The notes beneath the pieces were generated by a model that ran no database searches, was not told where the DNA came from, and saw nothing but the letters and a program-made list of their open reading frames with translations. A DNA stretch of 64,000 nucleotides, taken from NCBI GenBank assembly GCA_009602725.1, contig WELB01000052.1, forward strand, positions 405,318 through 469,317. The letters are read 5' to 3'. The translations under genes were made by a program, and so were the position numbers. Below, one piece after another: positions 19,712-29,827 of the stretch. This stretch comes from Spirogloea muscicola. Its lineage: Eukaryota > Streptophyta > Zygnematophyceae > Spirogloeales > Spirogloeaceae. The stretch's first letter is position 1; the number at the start of each line of letters is the position of its first letter.

Positions 19712-21712
19712 ATGGGGAAGAAGGACAAGAGCAAGCGCGGTGAGGGGAGCACCATTACCCCCGCCAAGCCCGGCGAGACGCCGGACCTGTCCAGGTGGCT
19801 CAATCCTGCGGAGGAGATGACGGCCTGGGACAACAAGCACGCCCTTTACCAGCGCGCTGTCCAGGTAGGCGATCCTCTTGAGGATTGCTCCATGCCTGTA
19901 CCATTCATTGCCAGGACTGCTGGCTTCTCCAGGCCGATCACGTACGCCCTTGAGGCACAAACTTAGGCTTGTACGCCATTTTCAAGTAGGCATCTCCAGC
20001 TGAGCGCAGTAGTTACCCTGATAATATAGGTACCCATTGCTATGCTCAACATAACAATGACTTCAACACCTCAATCTGCTGGCCTTGACAATGCAGAGGC
20101 CTCGTGGCGACATTAGCTACCTGCTAAAGTTTTTCCTTATGTATGTGGGTGGGCGCGTACCGCTGTGCCTACGCGAGGACTTTTGTGGTACTGCACTTAT
20201 TTGGTCAGCCCCCCGGACTAAGCTCTTGGTAGGCCTGCGGAAGACCAGCCTCATTGGAAGCAGATGCTATCTTCATCAATGGCTTCCTGAGTCTAGTCAA
20301 GAACAAGCGACATGTCTTTCATTGAACCCCATGGCGATTTGTTATGTGCAATTGCTGATGATGAGTTGACCTGCTGATGCAGCGCAGAGTGGCTGAAGGC
20401 TGATGCTAGGCGCACAGCAATTGCACTTGACTTGGATGAGGAAGCACTGCGCTGGGGAGCGTGCCAAAATCTGTCCGCCTTCCAAGACCGAGTGGCTCTT
20501 CTCCATGGCAACGTCCTTGCACCTCTCCAAGCTGCTCGGATGATACACGTGTCACATCCTGAAGAAGAAGTGCCTGCTAGTGGTGCTGTTGAAGGGAGGC
20601 TCTGGGGGAAAGAGGATGCTGATGCTGGCCATGCAAACGTTTCTGGCAGCAGCAATCTTAGTAGCTTGTCAGTGGAGGCGTCACCAAAAAGTTCTTCAGA
20701 GAGCAACTTGCACCCTGGACTAGGAGCAGACAAGCTCGAAGAGGCCGAGTTGTGTCACGAGACTGGGAAATTGCTCGATTCCTCTGCTTCCATGGTCACT
20801 TCAAGCAGCGAAGATGATGCACTGCACAATAGCCTGCAGACTTTCATAAGGCACCACATGGAGTCCAGAGCCGATTCGGAGCAAGTCGCGAAGGGAGCAG
20901 ACATCACGTGCGCCTTCAACTTCAGTATCTGCTGCTTGCACAACCGGCAAGACCTTCTAAAGTATTTCTGCCTCGTGCAAAACGGCTTGAGCCTGAAGGG
21001 GGGCGTCTTTGCTCTGGACCTATATGGTGGCACATCCTCGGAATGTGCACTGAAGCTGAAGCGACCTTTTGGTGACTTCACTGTCAGTGTGGCACAGCCT
21101 TTACATTCTTTTCAGCTATCTTCATGCTTTTCTGGCTCACAGCCAGTGAATTTTGACTTTAGACTCTATGCAATGCCAGAAGAGAATTTCAGCCTGGTAA
21201 CTCCTGGAGCTTGTCGTCCTGCCGTTGCATGCAACTATATAACGACCTGCAGCTTGGGCAGGTCGACAGTACACGTGGGAGCAGGAGGCTTTTGACGCTC
21301 TCACCCGAATGACGCGCATCAGCATCCACTTTCACCTTATCAAGTCCAAGCGCGTCATGCGGAGAGCATTCACCTACCAATGGCGCCTGTAAGATGCATC
21401 TGAAACTCTGTAGAGACACTTGTCAATGTCGTGCATTTCTCTTCGTACTGGGCTTATGAAATATTCCTACTTTGACAATCTGCTGACATGAAAGTGGCAC
21501 TTGTAAACAGGTGGACTTTGCCAGAAGTGAAGGAATGCCTCCTGGAAGCGGGTTTCAAGCAGGTCCATTTCTGGATGAAGAACATGCCAGATTTACAAGG
21601 CCGGGAGGCAATTGAGGAGCGATTGGATGCTGATGTGACAACAAGGTATGTGGAGGTGGAGCACTTCGAGCAACAAGATGCTTGGAACGCCTATGTTGTT
21701 GGTTTCACATGA
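19712..21712 (+). CDS. Class I SAM-dependent methyltransferase, plant/algal type
   Basis: Five exons fit in phase: 19712-19864, 20097-20203, 20383-21082, 21270-21388 and 21511-21712. The start is MGKKDKSKRGEG, a basic tail. Then LYQRAVQ, GDISYLLKFFLMYVG and the SAM-binding core REDFCGTALICAEWL with AIALDLDEEAL (acidic end of strand 2). The carboxyl half has GGVFALDLYGGTSSE, TYTWEQEAFDALTRMTRIS, WTLPEVKECLLEAGF and VHFWMKNMPD. This matches an uncharacterised plant methyltransferase group whose substrate I do not know. Exon 3 carries an extra Ser/Glu-rich stretch of roughly 90 residues (about 20560-20830) between core motifs. Acceptor and donor sites are GT-AG. Confidence 0.88.
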
Positions 21713-22319
21713 CCAGTGCTTGGCATATTGATGGTGCAAGCTGGCAGCTGTGGCCACAGCTGGTTTGGGTCATGAAGCCAGATGCCCGCCGTAGATGAAG
21801 AGGCATTGCCAGCATCGTGTACACCAGCAATACAAGAGATAGATTCGTAATTGTTGGAGAGGGTTGAGAAATTCATTCGAGATATAGGTGATAAGTTGGT
21901 TGGAGGCGTTATTGTACATTGAAGATGACATGCTTGCTAGGCAGTGGCAGCTAGCTGGTGTGAAGAGCTACTACTGTTAAAACTTGCAGCTCTACACTCC
22001 ACTGTGTAGCCTCTTCCTCGAGGACAAAGGGGCTAGCGCATCAGGAGAGTAGCAGGCCCCTGGGTTGTGCAGAGTTGTGCAGAGCAGCTGCTTAGTCAAG
22101 GCTCACCAATCATAATCCAGCCCCTTCTACAGGTCCTTTCAGTGAGGACACACAGTGACAGCGTGTGAGTGACTGCGCAAGTTCACATTTGAGGCAGCAG
22201 GTGCTGGGAGGCTGAGAGTGCACAGCCGTTACCCGACTGCCAGTCCGTTTGGCCTCTGAACTTTCTGGAGAAGAGTCTCTTTTCTTCTTCTTTCTTTTTG
22301 CACTAGATTCTGCCTGAAC
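21713..22319. other. Intergenic, nothing recognised
   Basis: 3' flank of the methyltransferase gene. An 80-codon minus frame (22110-22352) has a Lys/Ser-rich run but no familiar motif. Confidence 0.35.
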
Positions 22320-22390
22320 AATATGTTGGCTTGAATTTGGCCTCCCTTTCATTCCAAGCGCACGGCGCGCCTTTCCTCCTTTCTATCCTC
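22320..22390 (+). repeat. LINE family B 3' tail only
   Basis: CTGAACAATATGTTGGCTTG, TGGCCTCCCTTTCATTCC and CGCACGGCGCGCC match the terminal part of family B. It lies directly 5' of a longer B fragment. Confidence 0.8.
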
Positions 22391-22795
22391 CCTCATCCAA
22401 CATCTGGCCCGGCTGGTTGACACGCGTCGTCAAAGTCGGGGGGGCAGCTTGGGCCACACCAGCACTCCGCAGGCATTAGTTGCATTTCATAGAATACGGC
22501 TTTCGTTTAGTTTGCAGCGCTCGCAAGCTCTGGCTCTTCATCAGCGTGCAGGGCGCGCTCTAAGTCAGGCCTCCGACTTTTGTGGCGGCGCTCCGGCTCC
22601 CCAAGTTAGCTTGTCATGTGCTCACCCGTGGGTACTAATGTCACCCTGTTACCTTAGGCACCGTAGCATAGGGCTCCGCTTTTACGTAGCCTTATTTATC
22701 CTGCCCTAGATTCTGCTTGAACAATGTATTGGCTTGAATTGGCCTCCCTTAGATTTCATGCGCTCCGCGCGCCTTCTCTCTTTCTACCTTTCCTT
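22391..22795 (+). mobile_element. LINE family B, 5'-truncated copy
   Basis: The translation has STPQALVAFHRIRLSFSLQ, QALALHQRAGRALSQASDF and GGAPAPQVSL, then a shifted end reading CAHPWVL. The 3' UTR runs through ACCTTAGGCACCGTAGC, TTCTGCTTGAACAATGTATT and GGCTTGAATTGGCC to GCGCTCCGCGCGCC near 22775. It is one of the cleanest B tails. Confidence 0.85.
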
Positions 22796-22827
22796 CTTTC
22801 ACTGCGGTCGTCCCTTCCTGTAAGAGA

Positions 22828-22892
22828 GACAGCGCTTCCAAATTGACTGGTGGCTGTGAGAGGCCAGCCCAAAAGAATGGACAAGGTCTGGT
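22828..22892 (-). repeat. LINE hairpin tail, minus strand
   Basis: ACTGGTGGCTGTGAGAGG then CCAGCCCAAAAGAATGGACA. The minus strand reads TGTCCATTCTTTTGGGCTGG, the common tail motif. A second such unit is at 36938-36985. Confidence 0.75.
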
Positions 22893-23552
22893 GTAAGAAC
22901 GTTCGTCCTCCGACTGGGCGCGGGCAAGCTGGCACTGTGAAGTTTGGTGCCGGATGCCCAGGGTCGGCCGCGGTGGGCCACGGTCGACGGCGGTGCCGAG
23001 GGTTTGGGGTTTCGGAAGGGCGGGGGGCGCGCTTTCTGTCGGCTCGGCGGGGTCCCGGAAGCCGGGCAGGGCTGTGCCGCTCCGCTGCCGTCAGCCCGCG
23101 GGACGAGACGGGCTTCGCCGCGGGCGCCCATCTCCAGAAGCAAAGGCGCTCCCGTCTCCAGAAGGGGCCAAGTCGCCGCTTAGCTGCACCCAGGAATTCG
23201 TCCCATACTGCAGACGCTGCCGTTCACTGTGGGCCCAGCATCAGGACCCCCCTTCCCATCCCTGCGCCGCGCGCGCCGTGAGCTCGCCGCCAATGGCCGC
23301 CACCGCCGCCGTCGCCGGCACCGCTGGGACAGGCAGTGCAGGCCCGTGCCGGCCTAACGCCGTGGCCACGCCTCCGTCTCAATCACGGCCGCTCAGGTTG
23401 GGCCGACTCGCCGTGCCTCCAGCTCCATGCCGAGCTCTGCCCGTCGGCATCGCCCGCCGCCTGCTCTGGGGCTCTGGGGCTCTGGCAGGGCCAAGCTGAG
23501 CGAGTCGCTGTCGAAGCCCTGACCATGCAGCGTGAGCTCCCGCAGGCTCGCC
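22893..23552. other. GC island upstream of the PAPS-reductase-like gene
   Basis: Very GC-rich. An in-frame peptide from ATG 23293 (MAATAAVAGTAGTGSAG...) rich in Ala, Arg and Pro looks like a plastid transit peptide, but it is not in frame with the first confident exon. A short unseen intron or a different start is needed to join them. Promoter function is likely. Confidence 0.4.
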
Positions 23553-25861
23553 ATGGGCTGCCTGCAGGGCGCGCCGTCCGAGCTGGTCGCCGCCTGGCAG
23601 GGCGGCGTCCACCCGCGGTGGCGGGCCAGCCCGCGGAGCGCGAGGGCGAGCGCCGCGCCGCTGCGCACGGCCGTGGCAGCTGTGCGCAAGGAGGTGGACG
23701 TGGCTGCGCTGAACAAGGAGGCGCGGCTGGCGCGGCTGGACCACCTGGAGGCTCAGGCCATGGACGTCCTGCGGCAGACCGTCGCCAGCTTCGAGCACCC
23801 GACGTTCCCCTGTGCCCTCATCACCGGCGACGTCGTACGTTTCCGCTTGAAGTAGTGGGATGTGCTTGTGCGCCTGACCCGGCTGAGTTTCTATGTTCAG
23901 TTGCTCTTTACATGTACGTGCTGGCCAGTAATAGCATGTCATTAGAGACTGAGGGTTCCGGGTAGACAGGGATCTCAGGCCGCTGTTGGCACGCAGGTCA
24001 TCTTGGACCTGCTGTCCAAGCTCGGCGCTTTCAAGGACAAGAGCGTGAAGGTGGTCTTCATCGACACGTTCCACTTGTTCCCTGAGACCCACAAGTTCCT
24101 TGAAGAGTGCGAGGTGAGCAAAGCTGCTGGCCTTTGGGCAGTGCTGGCTGCCCCTGGCAGAGCCAACTCCGCGTGCAGCCCCTCCGGAAGCAGCTGGCAA
24201 ACCCAAGCATTGCATCGCAACAAAGCATGTTGGTTGCACTCTAGCATTCTCTTGCCGACTGGCCGTGACCTGCACCACCCACACTCGATCTGGTGATCAT
24301 GCCTGCAGAACAGATATGGCTTCAAGTCTGAGGTCTTCCACGTGGACGGCGTTGCTGACAAGGACGAGTATGTTGACAAGTATGGTTCTGATCTGTTCAT
24401 CAGGGTAAGCACACCCCCATTCTTTCCAGCTATGGTTGTACACCCTCACACACAGAAACTTGCCATGTTCAGCGTGACCGGAAGCCACGGAAAAGTGTGA
24501 ACTTTACTTGCCCATACACACTTGACGATCCTGGAGACCCTACATCTGCTGAGGACCCTTGATTTGTATATCAATATATAATCTATGTACAATCATATAC
24601 GCAGGACATTGATGAGTACGATAAGCTCTGCAAGGTGGAGCCATTTGGCCGTGCCTTGAAAGTGCTGGAGGCAAGTATCTTGCTGTGAACCTGGGTTGAA
24701 GTGTGATCAGAAGTCATATTTCCCAGTGATTGTTCTACTGTTTCTTGTCTTCTCGTGTGCTAAGAATGTTTCCAATGACCTCACACAATCTGATGTGGAA
24801 AGGCCAACTTCTTTTGTCATCCAGGTTGATGCTATGATTAATGGCAGACGCAGAGATCATGGTCAGGAGAGGGCTCACCTCGAGGTGTGCATTGTCTTAC
24901 ACTTGACTTCCAAATGCAGAAGCTTATAGAATTTGTACATGATTATGTGTCGTGCAATAAGGCAAACATAAGAAGAATGAATGCGTAGCCGGTGTGATAG
25001 CATTGCTCTCTAATTGACAATGGCACGTGCATGTTGAAAGGCAAGAGAGGTCGGGCAAGCAAATGAATCTGTGCAGATCCGTATCGAAGGTTGATCGGCT
25101 GATGGAATGACATCGTGCTGCAGTGCTTCGAAGAGGGGAAGATGGCCAAGGTGCAGCCTCTGGCTTATTGGGAGTTCAGGTAAATTGCTGGCTTCCCTTT
25201 GTAGCTTACATGACATTGTACTCTTACTAAGCCTATGTAATCTCAAGTTTGAGAGAAGACATGCAGGTCATCAAGCATACTAGAAGCTGTAGGTTGTCAG
25301 GCATTCTTTGTGCCAGGCTGTGTATAGAAGTGCTTTCTGAGTCCAGGGAGGCCTTGCTGAAAGTAACTAATACTGGTACACTGCGGGTGCTGAGCTGCTT
25401 GCAGAGACTGCTGGGACTACATTGACAAGTACCAAATTCCTTACCATCCTTTGCATGACGAAGGCTACCCCAGCATTGGCGATATCCACAGCACACTACC
25501 TGTTCCTAAGGACAAGTGGTTTGAATATGGAGGAGAGCGGTCAGGCCGCTTCCAGGTATAGCTACTAAGACAACTACCAGTGTAAATCACTTACTGCCTT
25601 CCACTATGTGACTACGTGTAAGTCATGCACATGCTTGTGTATGTGCATATTGTGTCGTCCCTGCAAGGTCAGCTATTTCAGGGCTCACCCTTGTGGAAAC
25701 CCTGACTTTCAAGAGTTGCACGTGTTCCACATCTCACCTATAAATTGCACGGTATGCAGGGTCTTAAGAACAAGGATGGCAGCGAAAAGACTGAGTGTGG
25801 AATTCATGTTGGCGACCCAGTAGCGGTAAGTGCTTTGCTCCTATTCCAGCTGCTTGCTTGA
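23553..25861 (+). CDS. PAPS/APS reductase-like enzyme, no 4Fe-4S cysteines seen
   Basis: This is a cysH-family enzyme of assimilatory sulfate reduction (activated sulfate to sulfite). Eight exons fit: about 23553-23834, 23997-24113, 24309-24405, 24605-24670, 24825-24884, 25124-25179, 25405-25555 and 25760-25861. Motifs in order: CALITGDVV (nucleotide loop position), VVFIDTFHLFPETHKFLEE, YGFKSEVFHVDG, VEPFGRALKVLE, INGRRRDHGQERAHLE, LAYWEFRDCWDYI, IPYHPLHDEGYPSIGD and the carboxyl KTECGIHV with the catalytic Cys. The CC and CxxC cysteines that hold the cluster in plant APR are absent: only LCKV at the first site, and no second pair. That points to the PAPS-reductase or APR-B type. The intron after 24670 has a GC donor (GCAAGT). 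A thioredoxin-like extension is not seen. The last exon may continue past GDPVA by splicing. Confidence 0.88.
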
Positions 25862-26525
25862 TGAGTCTACTACAGATTTGCACTCCTACACATATAGTGA
25901 CAAGGTCGTTCTGTCAAAGCTTGCCGGAAGCGCCTGCTTGTGAACTTCTGGCAGGAGTTGCCGCTTAGTGCATTGTGAAATTTCTGTAGTATACTCATGG
26001 GCTGAATGAGGTTGCTAAGATCTATGTGGCAGGTCGCCAAAGTCTGATTCTGTGGAGTATGAGTGCCTCCTCGCAAGACCAGTATGTAACTATCAGTCCA
26101 TAAGGATGAGATGAACTTGTAACCATAGGTTGACTGACTCAAGCACATGTCTTCGAGACAAATTGAGATTTCACTGTAGTGTGAGGAGCACTCGAGTAAA
26201 ACCAGTCAGAATAGCTGTCAATCGCATCTAAACAGTAACGGCTCCCAGTGAGAACTGCGAATATCACTATTACCTAGTGCACCTCCCTTGACATGTAGCG
26301 GTCTGCCCTTCATCATCATATCTGCTCGATTGATTTGCACTTTGAGAGCATCTTGCTCCCACAAAACAAGTCTGTACATATGAGGTAAAGGTAATGTCAA
26401 TGTAAGAACAGTCTAGAGCTAGGAGTAAGACCAGTATATACAGTACATCAGATGAGCTTGCGTCATGCTCCAATTAATAACATTCCTACTCAACGAATTT
26501 GCTAGACGTTGCACCTCAAGTTACT
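25862..26525. other. Intergenic between convergent genes, nothing recognised
   Basis: AT-richer spacer, probably the 3' UTRs of the reductase-like gene and the minus-strand TPR gene. A further small exon of the reductase cannot be excluded. Confidence 0.35.
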
Positions 26526-28503
26526 CTACATTTTTCTGATGGTACTACTGCAAGCTTGTCCTCCTCCGAAATGCTGCCCTCCTGAGTCCTGTACTACATC
26601 ATCATCCCTGCCATCTTGACCAGGCTTGAGTGCATCCGCACTTGTGCAGTCCAGGTCATCAGAAGACAGACTTGGGTGCTCAACAGCCACAATTGTAATG
26701 GTCGACGTTGGCAAGAATGTTGGACGGAATGGTGCAATTGGCATGTGAAGATTCCCACTGGATGCTGATCTTGTGCCCAGCACTTGCTGCCTGGCCACTA
26801 TTACTCGAGCTTGGGCCAGCTCCGCTCGGATGTCATTCTGCTTGGGCTGAAAAGTGATCACAAGCATCGGTCTACCATAAAAACATTTCTTTCCAGGAAT
26901 CAGAGAATTGATGCAGCCACTCTGTAGCACTCAAATTGCAGCCAAGGAAGTGGAATAATACGTAAGCTGAATTGCATGATGATTCAGATGGCCATCGGAC
27001 ACTGCTTTCATATCATGGAGCACCTCAAAAGACTTAAGAGTCAGAGGCTTGACTTTTAAATTGAAGAGATGGATAAGGTTAGAGGTTATACATCGAGCTG
27101 CAAGCTGTGCTGCAAACTGAGGACAGCTAGCGAGGGCTCCCCATGGTTCAGTTGCGCTCGGGCAAGTGTCAGCCAGGCCTGCGCACATGCATGTATGGGG
27201 CGTCAGGACCAGTACCACATGCAATATTGCCTGCCCAGTAAAGAAACAAAAGGTCTGTCCCTTGAGGCACTGTACGGTCTGCCTCGGTCTGCCTACTGGG
27301 CCAGGAAAACGATCATCTCAGCCGTGTCCGCACTGCTGCAACATTAGAGGGTAAAGTAGTTGTGTCATCTGCAGTGTCAGCTGCGACTGGCACGGGCTGC
27401 CTTTGTCCTGGGGAGGAAGTACCTCCGCCCATGTCGGGTTCAACTCAGTCGCACCTGCAAAACACCTCAACGCCTCTGAGCACCAGTAACACCTGGTGAA
27501 CGGTCTGAGGAGGTTGGGCAAGGACGTGATGCAACACAGTAGCAGCCTTGAGATGTCACTGCACAGATGCCTCCATTTTACCAGCCAATCAAGCAAGTGG
27601 AAGCTCTGAACTCTGGACCTTGGCCCAGAAGGCACCCTCCAGCCCCCAATCCCCCTCGGCCATGAAAGCAAGACCCCCAATCCATTATTACAACAATAAG
27701 AAATTGCTGATTAGCCCAAACCTCTGGACCCTGTAACCTAGGAGCTGAAGGCAAACAACGACATTACGAAGCAATATCATATAGGAAGACAAGGCGGATC
27801 CACAATGTTGCACAGCGGCAAGGCTTGCCTCAAGGCAAGGACGGGAGCCGTACGAGTGGCAGCTTGGATGGACCCCCACGAGTTAGCCCATCTCCAGAAG
27901 CAGCTGCGCTTTCTCCTCGTGGAGCACAGGCTGCTCCGGGGTCAGCCGGATGGCAGCCTCCCACTTCCCCAGGGCCTCCCCGAGCTTGCCTGCCTTCAGC
28001 GCGCGCCAGCCGTCAGCACCGGCGCATGTGAGACTTGACCCAGTGCATGGCGCTGCTCCAGCCGCTAAAGTTGGCCACAAGCCCCAGGGCATGAGGATGC
28101 ATGGAGCAGCAAGGCCACTGTCAAGATGGCCAGGCGATTCGCCGCAGGCCATGGCTGGCTAAGTGTGCTCCCCTGCCGACCTCTGCCAAGCTGTTGCCCT
28201 CCTCCTGCAGCGCCCTGGACGCCGCATCGATGTCTTCCGAGTCGGCATTGCTAGCGTCGTCGGCGGCAGCTGCCGACACCGCCGCCTGTCGGGGTTTTCC
28301 GACCTCCGCTGCGTCTCCTGAGGCCAATAAGGTGGCAAAGAGCTCCCAGTGAGGAACGACGGGACGAGGCTGGCGAATGGTGGCACTGACTGGCGGCGGC
28401 TGCAGGGGCCGCAGGGCTCACCGGCGTCGTCGTCGTCCAGGCGCAGGGCGGGGCCAACCTTGCGGCGCTTCCTGGCCGCCGCGGCGGGGCTCCACTTGAG
28501 CAT
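26526..28503 (-). CDS. TTC33-like tetratricopeptide repeat protein
   Basis: Small TPR proteins of this type are conserved in plants and animals; their molecular role is unclear. Exon 1 (28422-28503) encodes MLKWSPAAAARKRRKVGP, a basic start. Exon 2 (28181-28317) ends SRALQEEGNSLAE. Exon 3 (near 27885-28020) has GKLGEALGKWEAAIRLTP and EEKAQLLLEMG. A later exon near 27420-27470 has GATELNPTWAEV. The last exon (26526 to about 26850) starts near PKQNDIRAELAQARVIVARQQ. These match the TPR helices and the IR-LA-AR end of TTC33. In exon 3 the frame meets TAA straight after LLLEMG, while homology (SIQAATRTA) continues in the next frame. Either a one-base shift or an unusual splice lies near 27885, so the gene may be damaged or the assembly may carry an error. 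Confidence 0.72.
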
Positions 28504-28894
28504 GGCGCCCGCCCCACCACCCGGCAGCCGAGCCTGTGCCGCAGTGGGCGCCCACGGCGCCCTGGTCGGGCAGGCCGTGGGGCTTTGTGGGATTATTGCG
28601 CGGCCACCTCAGCCCGCGATCGCCGCAGCCCCCGGCAGCGTTCGCTGCCAGCGGCAGTCTAGTCCGAGCGGCACCGCCGCAGCCAGGTGCCGGCGCCCAG
28701 GCGTGCTGCGTGACGGGGGCGCTTCTGGCGGCGGCTCTGGCGGCGGCGGCGCAGGCGCCACGTGGCACGCGCAAGTGCTGTGGCAGCGCGTGCGGCGAGG
28801 CAAGCCTGCAAAGTGGCATCTGACGTCACCGTGGGGAGCGTGCTCTGGCTGTAGGCTAGACGGTGACTGAACCGGGGTGCCCACCTACCGGGGC

Positions 28895-28940
28895 CGCCGG
28901 CTGACGGCTGACGGCTGACGGCTGACGACTGACGGCTGCA
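28895..28940. repeat. Short tandem repeat (GACGGCT)n beside the gap
   Basis: Five to six copies of a 7-bp unit, with forms CTGACGG and CTGACGA, in a row. Confidence 0.8.
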
Positions 28941-28980
28941 CATGCTGTAGCGGGCTGACGGGCGGGCGGGGGAGGGGGGG

Positions 28981-29461
28981 NNNNNNNNNNNNNNNNNNNN
29001 NNNNNNNNNNNNNNNNNNNNNNNNNNNNNNNNNNNNNNNNNNNNNNNNNNNNNNNNNNNNNNNNNNNNNNNNNNNNNNNNNNNNNNNNNNNNNNNNNNNN
29101 NNNNNNNNNNNNNNNNNNNNNNNNNNNNNNNNNNNNNNNNNNNNNNNNNNNNNNNNNNNNNNNNNNNNNNNNNNNNNNNNNNNNNNNNNNNNNNNNNNNN
29201 NNNNNNNNNNNNNNNNNNNNNNNNNNNNNNNNNNNNNNNNNNNNNNNNNNNNNNNNNNNNNNNNNNNNNNNNNNNNNNNNNNNNNNNNNNNNNNNNNNNN
29301 NNNNNNNNNNNNNNNNNNNNNNNNNNNNNNNNNNNNNNNNNNNNNNNNNNNNNNNNNNNNNNNNNNNNNNNNNNNNNNNNNNNNNNNNNNNNNNNNNNNN
29401 NNNNNNNNNNNNNNNNNNNNNNNNNNNNNNNNNNNNNNNNNNNNNNNNNNNNNNNNNNNNN
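28981..29461. other. Assembly gap (N run)
   Basis: A run of 481 N. The flanks are G-rich on the left (GGGGGAGGGGGGG) and C-rich on the right, and just left is a short tandem repeat of CGGCTGACGGCTGA type (about 28899-28936). A simple-sequence block is the likely reason for the gap. Confidence 0.98.
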
Positions 29462-29827
29462 CCCCCGCCGCCCCAGGCGCCGCATCCCAAAACCCCCCTG
29501 CGACCTCCCGAGCGCTCCCCCCTGCTCCTGGCTGGCCATTAGAGCAGCCGCTCCTTCGATATAGCAGCCGCACTCTTTCGCTCGTCTCCCCGGAGCTCTC
29601 GCCCTCCCGGCCCGCCCTGCCCAAGGCCGCCCGGCGCGCGCGCACTACATGCGCCGCAGCTGCCCTCTGTGTGCCCCGGCAGCCTCGCCGCTGGTAACAG
29701 CCGTTCGAGTCCGACCACTCGCCGCGCCAACCGCGCCAGAGCAGCGGCCAGGGAGGTGTGAGCACGAAGCGACGAAGAGGGCGCTCCGTGGTCTCGGCCC
29801 TCTGCTTCGCCCCCCACTTCCATCGCC

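Noticed and set aside
28981-29461. Long minus-strand frames of 201-368 codons running across 28659-29765
   Set aside because: They exist only because the N run has no stop codons. The flanks are GC-rich and show no protein similarity.
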